From Smittium mucronatum (taxonomy: Eukaryota; Kickxellomycota; Harpellomycetes; Harpellales; Legeriomycetaceae), in the NCBI GenBank assembly GCA_001953115.1, contig LSSL01001113.1, positions 13,710 to 42,161 on the forward strand: a stretch of DNA of 28,452 bases. Reading direction: 5' to 3'. The number at the start of each line of letters is the position of its first letter. The stretch's first letter is position 1. Shown here piece after piece: positions 20,361 to 28,452 of this stretch. A program made the position numbers and the translations under genes. Below the pieces are notes generated by a model that saw only the letters and a program-made list of their open reading frames with translations, was not told the DNA's origin and did not search any database.

Positions 20361-20816
20361 ATGACACTCAAGAATATCAGCACTTCCCTCGCCGCTTTGA
20401 CGAGCTTTCCTTATAAGGAACCAAACTATCAAAAGAACTTGCATAAGATTTATTCAGTCGTTAATTAGGCTGTGTCTAGAACATACTGGGCATGGAATGT
20501 CGCTTATTCCACTGCCTTACAGAACTATTTAGACCGATAATGGACCCGTAACCACCCATGAGGTACTTAACTGGATCGATGTGTGCTTCCTTTGCTGCGG
20601 TGTCTATTTCTGTTTAGGAGATATTGGTGTCGTGCAAATCTCCCAACCCAAATCGTGCCTAATATCACCCTGTATAGATCAGCTCTGTTTCGGACAGTGC
20701 GCAATATTCTCCACTCGATCAGCCCTATTTGCTTTAATGAGGCACCACTGGAACACCATCCAATCACCACATGGCACAACCAGATCCCTTCTCTTTTTCC
20801 TATTTATAAAGACTGA
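20361..20816 (+). pseudogene. Possible degenerate reading frame, unidentified
   Basis: A single plus-strand frame starts at the ATG at 20361 (MTLKNISTSLAALTSFPYKE). It continues through four stops, the first at 20466-20468 (TAG), and from 20571 is open to 20816, with segments such as NITLYRSALFRTVRNILHSI. Base composition is nearer that of genes than of spacers. The number of stops is only modestly below chance, and overlapping frames on the minus strand (20567-20779, 20679-20876) are also open. It may therefore be a transposon fragment, a dead gene or nothing. Confidence 0.25.
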
Positions 20817-21143
20817 AGCTGAGCTGAAACCAATCAATAGATATTCTGGTTGATTTTGGTGGAGGTCAAGATCCAACCAAAGGGGAGGATGAGGAAGGGG
20901 AGATCTAAACGAAAACTAATCAGGCAAAAGACAACATTATCCGTCATTAAATGTCTGTGTAATTACCAGAAGCATTCCCAGAAAAAATAAAAAAACAAAA
21001 AACAATCTCTTCAAAGTATAAAAGGAAGGCCGGTTTCTGTTACAGCAAGACGGATCCAAAAAAGCTATAAAATCCAACTTCGCTTTTTCTTTTTTATAAA
21101 AATAAATACTCATCCCCATTTAACAAGAGATTTAAAAAAAAAA
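20817..21143 (+). promoter_or_regulatory. Presumed promoter and leader of P5C reductase
   Basis: About 330 bases without a convincing gene precede P5C reductase. A purine-rich block (GGGGAGGATGAGGAAGGGGA, 20881-20900) lies upstream, and an A11 run sits directly before the start codon. No TATA box or Gcn4-type TGACTC site was seen. Confidence 0.4.
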
Positions 21144-22019
21144 ATGTCTGCAAGTCCAAGAATCAGTATTATTGGGGGCGGAAATATCGCAGAAGCAATC
21201 ATTTCCGGGCTTGTGAAGGGCGGCCAGGATCCAAGTCTAGTGAGCGTTGCCGATCCTTACCCACCCCAGCTGGAAAAACTTAGTGCCAAGTATGGCGTGC
21301 AAACTTTCACGAACAATACTGCCTGTCTCGCCGTCTTTAAGGATCAGGGTCCTGAAGTCCTCATCATTGCAACTAAACCCCAGATCGTTTCCGTCGTGAT
21401 GGCCGAACTCTCAGCTCAAATCTTGGAATTTAAACCCGTTATCGTGTCCATCGCTGCCGGAATAACTACGAGCGCTATCCACTCGTGGATTTGCAGTGGC
21501 GATAGCAAGGCTGCCGATGCTCAAGTTGCCATCGTGCGCTTGATGCCCAACACTCCCGCACTTATTGGTGAAGGTGCTGCGGGTTTGTTCAGGAACACTG
21601 CCGTTTCCGACTCCCAAGCCGCACTCGCTATCTCTGTCGCCGCAAAAATCTCAAAGCAGTACTTTTGGTTTGCGTCTGAGGGCGATATCGATTCCGTTAC
21701 TGCAATTTCGGGTTCGGGGCCCGCTTACTTCTTTTACGTTATGGAGGCGATGCAGGCTGCTGCTGTCAAGTTTGGGCTTGGTGGAGCCGAAGCAACTAAG
21801 CTCGTTGCCCAGACATGCTTGGGTGCTGCTAAGATGGTTCTTGAAAACGAGGACGTCTCCATCGCCACCCTCAGAGAACGCGTTACATCCCCCAACGGCA
21901 CTACCTTTGCCGCTATTGAAAGCATGAAGGCTGATAACGTTTCCGACTCTATCATTAAAGCCTGCCAATGTGCCAAAGATAGAAGTGAAGAAATATCTGC
22001 TGAACTATTCACTAAATAA
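21144..22019 (+). CDS. PRO3: Pyrroline-5-carboxylate reductase
   Basis: An intronless 291-residue protein, normal for the family, catalysing the last step of proline synthesis: NAD(P)H-dependent reduction of pyrroline-5-carboxylate. The N-terminal Rossmann fold has the glycine-rich GGGNIAEA (11-18), ATKPQ (76-80) and SIAAG (102-106). RLMPNTPA (132-139) begins the substrate region. The C-terminal dimer domain has AISGSGPAYF (187-196) and the signature LRERVTSPNGTT (243-254). The start is the first ATG, directly after a run of eleven A residues, and no presequence is evident, so a cytosolic enzyme is likely as in yeast. The next gene is convergent, with 221 bases between stops. Confidence 0.98.
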   Translation: MSASPRISIIGGGNIAEAIISGLVKGGQDPSLVSVADPYPPQLEKLSAKYGVQTFTNNTACLAVFKDQGPEVLIIATKPQIVSVVMAELSAQILEFKPVIVSIAAGITTSAIHSWICSGDSKAADAQVAIVRLMPNTPALIGEGAAGLFRNTAVSDSQAALAISVAAKISKQYFWFASEGDIDSVTAISGSGPAYFFYVMEAMQAAAVKFGLGGAEATKLVAQTCLGAAKMVLENEDVSIATLRERVTSPNGTTFAAIESMKADNVSDSIIKACQCAKDRSEEISAELFTK

Positions 22020-22211
22020 TCTGCAAACTCCATAATCTTACTGTCTAAACCCATCTTTCCTTTGGTTACATTCTTATTTTTTTACTTGCCTTTCTTTTTC
22101 TTTTTCTAATCTTTATTTTTATTTAAATATCAGCTATATTATCAAACTACATTTTGCTGCGGAAATGTGCTGATTTAAAAATGTACATTTTGCTATAAAA
22201 TTAGTAATTGC

Positions 22212-22226
22212 AATAAAAATAATAAA
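22212..22226 (+). promoter_or_regulatory. Poly(A) signals in the P5C reductase 3' region
   Basis: Two AATAAA hexamers (22212-22217 and 22221-22226) lie about 195 bases after the P5C reductase stop and just before the stop of the convergent neighbour. The two transcripts may therefore overlap at their 3' ends. Confidence 0.4.
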
Positions 22227-22240
22227 TTAAATTAAATTAA

Positions 22241-23377
22241 TTATTTCCCCTTTCTAGTAGGAACTATTAAAACTAGATGACCATCGAGGTTAATACTAGC
22301 AAAGGCGCGCTCAAGTTCGTAGGCAAAATTGCTGGTTTTGAACACCATTTTGAACTCATTGCCTCTGGACTCGATGGCATTATTAGCTTGAGACGTGGTG
22401 GTGGGAGAAGGGTATGAATCGGACCGATTACTGATGTTGAGGGCATTTCCAGCTTTCCGAATAAGTTTGCCGGTATTTTTGGAGAGAGCGGTGAGAACAT
22501 TTTCGGTGGGGGCACGCAATGGCTGGGTGAGAGATCCAGTAACTACGGTAAAATCGCCAACGATGAAAACCTGCAAATTATCGATTCTTTTGGCATTGAA
22601 GATAGTGATTTTGATTCGCTTATCGTTTTTAGATTTTTTGTGGGCTAGATTGACACCGTACTCAGACGGAGCCTCGAGGGAATCAGGCAAAAAGTCGTAG
22701 TCGGGGTAGAGTCTGAAATTCTTGCATTTGAAGCGGGCGTTTGGATTATACGGGATGGAGCATATTCCGTAGCAAAACAGATTGCATATACGGCACTTGG
22801 TGGCATGTATTGGCTGCTGGTTCTTGCTGTTCGGATGCACGTCGAAAAGCACAGGTTCTTGCGAACCGCTGGTCTTTTTCTCATGGACAGAATAAGAAAC
22901 CTTATTTTGGGCTGGTTCTGTAGGTCCAAGGGTGATTTTCGAATCACTAAATGAGTTTTTGTAAGTATTGTTTCCACCACCACCACTGCTTTCTCTTATA
23001 TCGACTTCAACACTGATCTCGTTTGAGCCTGAGTTCGTTTTCTTGACATGTTCAACGGATTTGTTTTTGGGTGGATGGGAGCTGGTCTTATGGTGGTGGC
23101 AGTCATGGCAACAGCCAGAACATCCTCTAGAGAAAGAGTCAGAATGGCAATGTTTCGGATTTCCCCAACTCCGATCGCTGTAGAACTCATTGTTATCGCG
23201 TAAATTAAGAGTGTTATGAGAGGAATGGTGTCCGCCAGAAGTCCTGCATAATGAACAGTTTATCTGGTACACGTCCATAGCATGATCGAAGAACTTGTCG
23301 ACAGTATGGGGGTTGTAGAAGGACGAGCGGAAGAACTCGTCCGACCTGGGAAACGAAGAGTTTCCAAACCCATTCAT
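22241..23377 (-). CDS. Cys/His-rich protein with alpha-crystallin-like C-terminus
   Basis: A 378-residue intronless frame beginning MNGFGNSSFPRSDEFF. The N-terminal half is rich in Ser, His, Asn and Cys, with a C-x2-C pair (41, 44), a Cys/His cluster CSGCCHDCHHH (86-96) and a later CRICNLFCYGIC (195-206) that could bind metal. The C-terminal part looks like a split Hsp20/alpha-crystallin fold: beta-strand-like IKITIF (255-260) and VFIVGDFTVVTGS (270-282), then a Ser/Asn/Thr-rich insert of about 55 residues. FKMVFK (342-347) and AFASINLDGHLVLIVP (358-373) follow, resembling the family's closing A-x-x-x-x-x-G-x-L signature with one extra residue. The N-terminal half has no match I know. Whether it acts as a chaperone is inference. 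It is convergent with P5C reductase. Confidence 0.8.
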   Translation of the reverse strand: MNGFGNSSFPRSDEFFRSSFYNPHTVDKFFDHAMDVYQINCSLCRTSGGHHSSHNTLNLRDNNEFYSDRSWGNPKHCHSDSFSRGCSGCCHDCHHHKTSSHPPKNKSVEHVKKTNSGSNEISVEVDIRESSGGGGNNTYKNSFSDSKITLGPTEPAQNKVSYSVHEKKTSGSQEPVLFDVHPNSKNQQPIHATKCRICNLFCYGICSIPYNPNARFKCKNFRLYPDYDFLPDSLEAPSEYGVNLAHKKSKNDKRIKITIFNAKRIDNLQVFIVGDFTVVTGSLTQPLRAPTENVLTALSKNTGKLIRKAGNALNISNRSDSYPSPTTTSQANNAIESRGNEFKMVFKTSNFAYELERAFASINLDGHLVLIVPTRKGK

Positions 23378-23526
23378 ATTATTATCTAATCTCTTGAAAT
23401 AACAAGCTATAAAAGAAAAGAAAATTGAAGAACCGAGCTTTTTAAAAAAGTACCTATAATTTGTTGTTTTTTTATAGAGTTATTAGAAATATTGCAAATT
23501 AACTATAAACTATAATTTTTCGACAT

Positions 23527-23880
23527 TTAAATATAACTAACACGAACCGGATTAGTGTGAGTAAAGAATTGGGAGGATGAGCAGCCTCCAGCCATTCGCT
23601 CAAAGATAAAACAAACCCCAAAGTTGGCTCTGAAAAAATAAAAGGTTTGAATAGGGTTGCGCTTTAGTGCTACGGGAAGGAGTGAGGGGAGCGAACAGGA
23701 AGACCTGGGAGCTAGCTGCCCAGCCGCCTACTGCCAACCTGGGCCCAAAATCCCAGTCTGCCTATTCGCAGTAAATGTCTCGATTTTAATCTCCGCCAAT
23801 TTCATAGATCTATCGGCCATGTGCCCAAAACTCCCTCTCTTCAGATCCTGTCTGATCCATTGGACTGCATCACCGGGCAT
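23527..23880 (-). pseudogene. Coding-like fragment with one internal TAG
   Basis: From the ATG at 23880 the minus strand reads MPGDAVQWIRQDLKRGSFGH and on to a TAG at 23728-23730 after 50 residues. The same frame continues for 66 more codons to a TAA at 23527-23529. One stop in 117 codons is fewer than expected at this composition. The opposite strand is also open here for 80 codons, which lowers confidence. No family was recognised. A dead gene, an exon or a mobile-element piece are all possible. Confidence 0.3.
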
Positions 23881-23914
23881 TCATTTCCTGTTAATTTAAC
23901 GGTTTCAAATAATA

Positions 23915-24160
23915 TTAAATTTGGTTTTTGCCACCACCAATCGCCAATTTGCCTGTCCGTTCACGAAACCATTTCTGAATAACCACATCTAATTTGGAAT
24001 TTTCCCAATCGCCTGTTTGGATACGCGTTTCGTTATCTTTCTGCATTTGGACAGACAAGTCCGCCGTAAGGCCAATTGGCTCGTTTCTGCCTTTATCGCT
24101 CGTCTTTTTGCGTCGCTGTATATGAAATTGGCTTTTTCCAATAAGGATGACAAATTGTTC
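23915..24160 (-). pseudogene. Coding-like fragment or exon, unidentified
   Basis: A minus-strand frame of 81 codons follows a possible 3' splice site (CCATTAG/GAAC) and ends with a TAA at 23915-23917. The residues look protein-like, charged and without low complexity, and end in VIQKWFRERTGKLAIGGG. A different minus-strand frame (23989-24192) is open over the same bases, so which, if either, is coding is unresolved. It lies 35 bases upstream of the 23527-23880 fragment on the same strand, with an AACAG acceptor between them, so both may belong to one broken gene. Confidence 0.3.
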
Positions 24161-25074
24161 CTAATGGACTGAGGCTGTTTTTGTAGGGCCAACGCATGTC
24201 ACTTTGCTCGCATTTAGAAGTGTGCAACGAGTAGATAAAAAAGGCCAAGATTCATCATGTTTCAGGGGCTAATGTTTATAGATACCCCTTTGTCCTTCCC
24301 TGCTACTCCCCATCATGAGAAACCATAAAGAAAATATTGTTGACCTTATTAAATGGTGAAATTCTCAACTATTCGATACACTTTTGTATCTAGTGCCCTT
24401 AGCCCTTTATAATTTCCATCCACAGATTCAACCAAGCTCTGCGCTTATAAACGTATATTTATATATCGTGTTTTAGGCATTTAGTGGTATTTAGTAAACC
24501 ACTTTTTCCAAAACTCCATCATAAAAAACTAATATATAGATACTATTCATTCTTTTTTGTGTATAATATTTTCTAGACTACAAAAGTAGCTCCATAGTAT
24601 TAAATACATGAGCAGAGATAGGAGCCTTTTGATCCAACTTGAATACGAACTCTAAATTATTTCGTATGCTTTATTTAATTGCTTTTTGGCTAGAAAGCTC
24701 ATCATATTGCAGGGGTTTTTGATCGCCAAAAAGAAATTGGGTTTTAACTAGACTTCCAGCTCTTTTAGGCTAAAATATAAGATCTTGTTTCCAGTATTGT
24801 ACTGTTTTTTTTTAAACAAGATGGTGGACTTTTTCATTATTCAAACAGCCAACTTCCCCCAGTATTTATTAGGGTATGATTATTGATATGTTCGGAATCA
24901 GGTTTCTGAAACGAAAAAAATAATCAATGAATGAATTAAACTGCCTCTGCAAATATACTTAATTTTGTCCAAGATTGAGATTGAGTGGGTCCAATGCGCC
25001 AATATCTCTTTCTCCCCAGCAAAAAGGAGTTGAAGCGGAATGAACCTCACAAATCTAAAACATGAATGAACTCG

Positions 25075-25138
25075 AGATAATCTGCATTGACTTCAATAAA
25101 ATTCCGTTATACAAATTAAAAAAAAGATAATCTGCATT
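25075..25138 (+). mobile_element. Tiny retroposed insertion with 14-base target duplication
   Basis: The 14-base sequence AGATAATCTGCATT occurs twice without mismatch, at 25075-25088 and 25125-25138. Between the copies are 36 bases that contain AATAAA and, 17 bases later, end in a run of A residues directly against the second copy. This is the layout left by target-primed reverse transcription of a polyadenylated RNA whose copy was severely 5'-truncated. The source gene is not visible in this window. Confidence 0.65.
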
Positions 25139-25572
25139 ATCACCTGTCTTCTGTAAATTGCGCCGATTCTAAATTTGTAAATCCTTAAATGCCTAATTAA
25201 AGCATTCTCTTTTGCTGCTTCCAAATCTAATTTTACTTTTGTCCAATAGCAACCATTTAATTTTTAGCTTTTCGATAACCATAGATTTTAGCGGATATTC
25301 ACTGAAATAGAGACTACAAAACATGAAAAATAGAGCTGAAACAGTGGTGCGGAGTTGGGGGTTGCAAAAGTTGGCAAGCTGCGATAATTAATTACTGAGC
25401 CTAATCTATTTCCCTCCTTCTTATTTTAGTAATTCTGTTGCTACATTAATATTACGTAAACTGATAAAATGCACTCACTCTATTGTTTCTGTATCGAAAT
25501 AAAGGAAGCTTACTTGAAATCAAATAATTCCATAATTTTATACATTCCAAAATAAGCTCTCTCCTAGTAGGC

Positions 25573-26889
25573 ATGGATAATATCGCCAAAATAAACGAAA
25601 CTGCTATTAGTTATGTAAGTGCCAGATCTGATTTCAATGTAGATTTAATCTTGGCTCTGTCTTGTGAAATCCTCAGACAGAGGATAACTTTCCTACTCGA
25701 TTCTTCCACACTGAATATCATTTCGCAAAACAAACAATACTTTATAAACAAATCAAAGCTCTCTGAAAACTCCTCTAGCTATGAGTTCATCCAGTACGAA
25801 GATATATCCATGGGCGACGAGCTTGAAAACGCAATCAAAAAATTCGGCCTTGTCTGCCAGTGGCAAGCTGACGAATGCTCAGCTTATTTTTTTGAAAAGA
25901 TCAACTCTTCTAGCCTAATTCGGATCCAGGATAAAGTTGCAAGTAACACCCCATTCTACAAAATCACCCCCGAAAATGATCTGCAAGCTCTAGTTATTTT
26001 AGAACAGGAGAAAACTCCCACCACAACAAACACTTTTGCCATCGTGCTAGTCTTTGAAAAAGACGAATGGAAGATCTTTAACTCCTTGTGTATCAAGGAT
26101 TTCCATAATTTAATCGATTCCGTCTGGTTTTCTTCACTCCAATTGGCCCAAAACGACCATTCTCCTGTTAAAAACGAACCCCCAAATCCAGCCGATCCTT
26201 TCCTCCAAAAAGATTCAAATGAAGATCAAGATAGCTACTGGGATAGCTATGATCTCGAAGGCCAAGACCAAGACAAAAATAACGATTCTAAAGCCCCCAT
26301 CAATAACAAGCGGTCTTTAAATTCCGAAGACGAGTACTGGAACAATTATGATATTGTCGACCCCGCAACTGAAAGTAAAGATACAAAACATATCAATCTC
26401 AAGCATAAACCCAGTCCTGACCATTACGAAAAAATTTCCCGTAACTTAATACTAAGTATTGGCGACCTAAATAGTAGTCTTGGTTTAAATGGTCTAAACT
26501 TCCAAGATTTGGACCTGGATCTGGATCCCGTATCCATAACCACAAATTCAAACAGCCAAATAGCTACCCCTCTCATAGATGACGTCCAAAAACCCTTACC
26601 ACATAATTCCAAAAATACCCCAGTTCAATTGCCCTTGATTGCCCCTACCAACTCTCAACTGAAACCCCACAAAGTGACTGAAAATCTTGAACATTTGGGC
26701 ATGTCATACATCGACTTGCCCGAATCTTATCCAAGATCCAATGCTCTGCCATCCGATTCTAATAACTCTTCTCCATCCCAGTCTAATCTTCACCTATCTC
26801 AAATGTTTAAATCAATGTCCTATTTCGCCAAAGCCCATGGTATTTCCCGAGACACATTCCTCAAACTGGCCAGCGACTCTTTCCCATAA
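25573..26889 (+). CDS. Fungal protein with two DxYWxxYD motifs, unknown function
   Basis: An intronless 438-residue frame. Residues 1-195 look globular, with a helical start and an aromatic-rich core (QWQADECSAYFFEKI, about 96-110; VFEKDEWKIF, 160-169). A long Asp/Asn/Ser/Pro-rich, probably disordered part follows. It contains two copies of an acidic aromatic motif, DSYWDSYD (220-227) and DEYWNNYD (253-260), 33 residues apart, and a short DLDLDLD run (312-318). The last 30 residues (MFKSMSYFAKAHGISRDTFL) look like a helix-turn-helix ending. From memory, D-x-Y-W-x-x-Y-D motifs recur in uncharacterised fungal proteins, but I cannot name a function. The repeated motif in a disordered region suggests a docking site. 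The start is the first in-frame ATG. Confidence 0.85.
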   Translation: MDNIAKINETAISYVSARSDFNVDLILALSCEILRQRITFLLDSSTLNIISQNKQYFINKSKLSENSSSYEFIQYEDISMGDELENAIKKFGLVCQWQADECSAYFFEKINSSSLIRIQDKVASNTPFYKITPENDLQALVILEQEKTPTTTNTFAIVLVFEKDEWKIFNSLCIKDFHNLIDSVWFSSLQLAQNDHSPVKNEPPNPADPFLQKDSNEDQDSYWDSYDLEGQDQDKNNDSKAPINNKRSLNSEDEYWNNYDIVDPATESKDTKHINLKHKPSPDHYEKISRNLILSIGDLNSSLGLNGLNFQDLDLDLDPVSITTNSNSQIATPLIDDVQKPLPHNSKNTPVQLPLIAPTNSQLKPHKVTENLEHLGMSYIDLPESYPRSNALPSDSNNSSPSQSNLHLSQMFKSMSYFAKAHGISRDTFLKLASDSFP

Positions 26890-27167
26890 ATTCTACTCTT
26901 CGCTTTTTTTTTTCTCTCTCCTTAATCTTTTTAACCCCGTATCATCATCTCTCTTCTATATTTTTATGCCATTGTAAAATTTTAAATATCATAAATATAT
27001 TCTGAATCAAAAACCTCTTTGCGGAAATTTCATAAAAAAAAATTTTAAAAAAAAACTATAAATTGGATATTTTATATCTAGATGGACCATATTATTAGGT
27101 ACATAGGAGAAGAATTGGTGATGAATGAGAGGAGGGGAAAACGAAGGTCGGATCTTTAATAAAGCAA

Positions 27168-28223
27168 TCATTCGGAGGTCTTCCCATTTCTTTCAGCATA
27201 CTCGATTATTCTGTCAAGGCCAACCCTGTCATCATGGCCCTCAGTCCCATTCAATGCGTTTTTCAATTTATTGGTCCTATCCAAAGTCTCCAAAGTTGAA
27301 AGCATCCCCCCATTCCCCGATTTACTTGCAACAGCCTCTTCAATAGTCATGTACAAGGACGTTCCCGTGTTAGCAAAGTATTCTTTAATCTTGTACTCCA
27401 GATTATCAAAAGTCACAAAATCACTGGAATCATGGTACAGTTTGACCAGATTTTCCATACGTCTACGCTTTTTGATTTCTTCAATGTGGTGGCGGCGTTC
27501 AGAACGGACTTGTTTTACGATCCTGTTCTCCTCTACTGGGTAACTTACTGTAACACGAGGAGGTCTCAATCTTGCTGAGGGTTCAGAAATATCAGCTGTC
27601 TCTATCGAAACAACTTTTGACGAAGCGTTCAATTGTTCACTGGACGAAGAACTATCCTCAGACTTGGGACTGTCCTTCTTTTTTCCTGCGACCAGTTCAG
27701 GAACGGAAAGGACTGTTTCTCCCTCGGGATTCAAAACGTTGTAGGAACTGTATGGATCAGAAGTGTACTTCTCAATGTAATCCTTAGTTTTTGCAAGATG
27801 CGCAGAGATTTGCTGTTGTCGCTCAACATTCCTCTGCGCTATTGTTTTTTCGATCTGAGCCTGACGCTCGATCTTTTTTGCTAGATTCTCCTTGTAGTAC
27901 TGGTACCGCACTTTCTTCATTTCAAGGTTAAATGTAAATCGGGGCTTTCGAGGATCCGCTTCTTTCAATTGCTTTGCTGATGGTGATGGAATTTCATCGG
28001 GAGTTTTGAGTGGTGCCTTGGGTTTTGGGCGTGAAGGCCAGTTCTTTGGCGGTGCGAATTGGGGTGAATAACCCCTTTTCCCTGGAACAAAGAATTGATC
28101 CGTTTGTGCCTCCTCATTATTCGAGACTGAGGACGAAAAATTGCGGATTTTTTCCACAAGTGATCGACCTGAAATAAGCCCTTTGAAATTCGATGTTTGA
28201 AGAGCTGTCTTACTAGACATCAT
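27168..28223 (-). CDS. Mitoribosomal small-subunit protein mS26 (Pet123-like)
   Basis: The frame is open from 28301, but I place the start at the ATG at 28223, giving 351 residues. From there the protein begins with a presequence (MMSSKTALQTSNFK) ending in RNFSS (27-31), a matrix-protease site, while the upstream extension overlaps the putative tail of the next gene. A Pro/Lys-rich segment (GYSPQFAPPKNWPSRPKPKA) is followed by a long charged coiled coil (about 104-149), a Ser-rich linker and RSERRHHIEEIKKRRRMENL. DFVTFDNLEYKIKEYF (268-283) resembles the NFIT..NLE..V block of mS26. mS26 (yeast Pet123) is a structural protein of the mitochondrial 37S subunit and is needed for mitochondrial translation. 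It is convergent with the DxYWxxYD gene. Confidence 0.72.
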   Translation of the reverse strand: MMSSKTALQTSNFKGLISGRSLVEKIRNFSSSVSNNEEAQTDQFFVPGKRGYSPQFAPPKNWPSRPKPKAPLKTPDEIPSPSAKQLKEADPRKPRFTFNLEMKKVRYQYYKENLAKKIERQAQIEKTIAQRNVERQQQISAHLAKTKDYIEKYTSDPYSSYNVLNPEGETVLSVPELVAGKKKDSPKSEDSSSSSEQLNASSKVVSIETADISEPSARLRPPRVTVSYPVEENRIVKQVRSERRHHIEEIKKRRRMENLVKLYHDSSDFVTFDNLEYKIKEYFANTGTSLYMTIEEAVASKSGNGGMLSTLETLDRTNKLKNALNGTEGHDDRVGLDRIIEYAERNGKTSE

Positions 28224-28279
28224 TTTTACTATTATTTTCAAAAAAAAATAACCCCTGTATATTTCGTAATTATTGCTGG

Positions 28280-28452
28280 CTATAAAAAATCTATTGTGCA
28301 CTGATTATTACAAGGCTTCAAACTTTGCCAATTTTCTCTAATCCGGAATCTGCTGTAAAAAAATTTAAGAAAAAAATCATATCCACTCACGCCACTGGCC
28401 CGATTTGGTTAAGGTGATTAAACTCTGATCTGTTATTGTTTGGCCTCACCCC
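28280..28452 (-). CDS. Possible 3' end of a gene running off the right edge
   Basis: On the minus strand a frame enters at the window edge, reads ..NHLNQIGPVA (28452-28391) and meets a strong donor GTGAGT. A 38-base intron (28390-28353) ends in TTTTTTTACAG, after which the frame resumes as RFRIRENWQSLKPC and stops with TAG at 28282-28280. Both exons are open in the joined frame, and the stop lies 56 bases before the mS26 start. An intron of 38 bases is short beside the others here (58, 81 and 143 bases), so the model is tentative. No family was recognised. Confidence 0.35.

Larger units (their letters stand above)
23378..25572. other. Long spacer with coding-like debris and a small insertion
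   Basis: This 2.2-kb gap lies between two divergently transcribed genes and should hold both promoters. It also contains minus-strand coding-like fragments (23527-23880 and 23915-24160) and a short insertion with a target-site duplication (25075-25138), listed separately. The stretch 24,240-25,070 shows no gene or repeat that I can support. Confidence 0.5.

Noticed and set aside
21411..22054. Several 68-120-codon frames within P5C reductase
   Set aside because: They are overlapping frames of a complete, well-conserved enzyme gene.
22273..23190. Frames overlapping the Cys/His-rich gene on both strands
   Set aside because: They are shorter than the 378-residue frame and lack its motifs; the long frame has a clean start and stop.
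27125..27884. Plus-strand frames opposite the mS26-like gene
   Set aside because: They are shadows of a 351-residue gene with presequence and family motifs.
28224..28301. 26-residue N-terminal extension of the mS26-like protein
   Set aside because: The extension overlaps the stop of the putative upstream gene and would bury the mitochondrial presequence, which starts properly at 28223.

Overview
The window is nuclear DNA of a fungus. The genes have short spliceosomal introns and strongly A+T-rich spacers. They include FKBP12, a stomatin-like protein 2 gene with a mitochondrial presequence, a COX14-like gene, pyrroline-5-carboxylate reductase and a mitoribosomal mS26/Pet123-like gene. A respiratory-chain assembly factor and a mitoribosomal protein argue against the anaerobic gut fungi, which also have very A+T-rich spacers. 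An early-diverging (zygomycete-grade) fungus with an A+T-rich genome, such as one of the Kickxellomycotina, fits, but the window alone does not fix the lineage.

The layout has two parts. Positions 1 to about 15,900 are a gene desert, by eye about four-fifths A+T. It holds a tRNA-Cys/tRNA-Leu pair on the minus strand with a 2-base spacer and one T-run terminator, a nearby tRNA-like element with box A and box B sequences, several decayed repeats, and a wrecked DNA-transposon gene at about 9,980-11,479. The transposon gene can be read collinearly through many stops and one frameshift, and its motif order matches Mutator-like (MULE) transposases. Two diverged inverted copies of a 70-base repeat lie 5.2 kb apart, with a possible third fragment.

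From about 15,900 to the right end the base composition becomes ordinary and genes are dense: FKBP12 (+), stomatin-like protein 2 (-, three exons), a COX14-like microprotein (+, two exons), P5C reductase (+), a Cys/His-rich protein with an alpha-crystallin-like C-terminus (-), a serine/asparagine-rich protein with two D-x-Y-W-x-x-Y-D motifs (+), an mS26/Pet123-like protein (-) and the possible tail of one more minus-strand gene. Three of these genes (SLP-2, COX14-like, mS26) serve mitochondria, and P5C reductase is proline synthesis. Neighbours are mostly convergent or divergent, so this is not an operon.

I did not find a clearly new multi-gene system. The observations I would follow first are the MULE fossil, a tiny insertion at 25,075-25,138 with a 14-base target-site duplication and poly(A), the COX14-like gene hidden by its intron, the dicistronic tRNA pair and the Cys/His-rich Hsp20-like protein.
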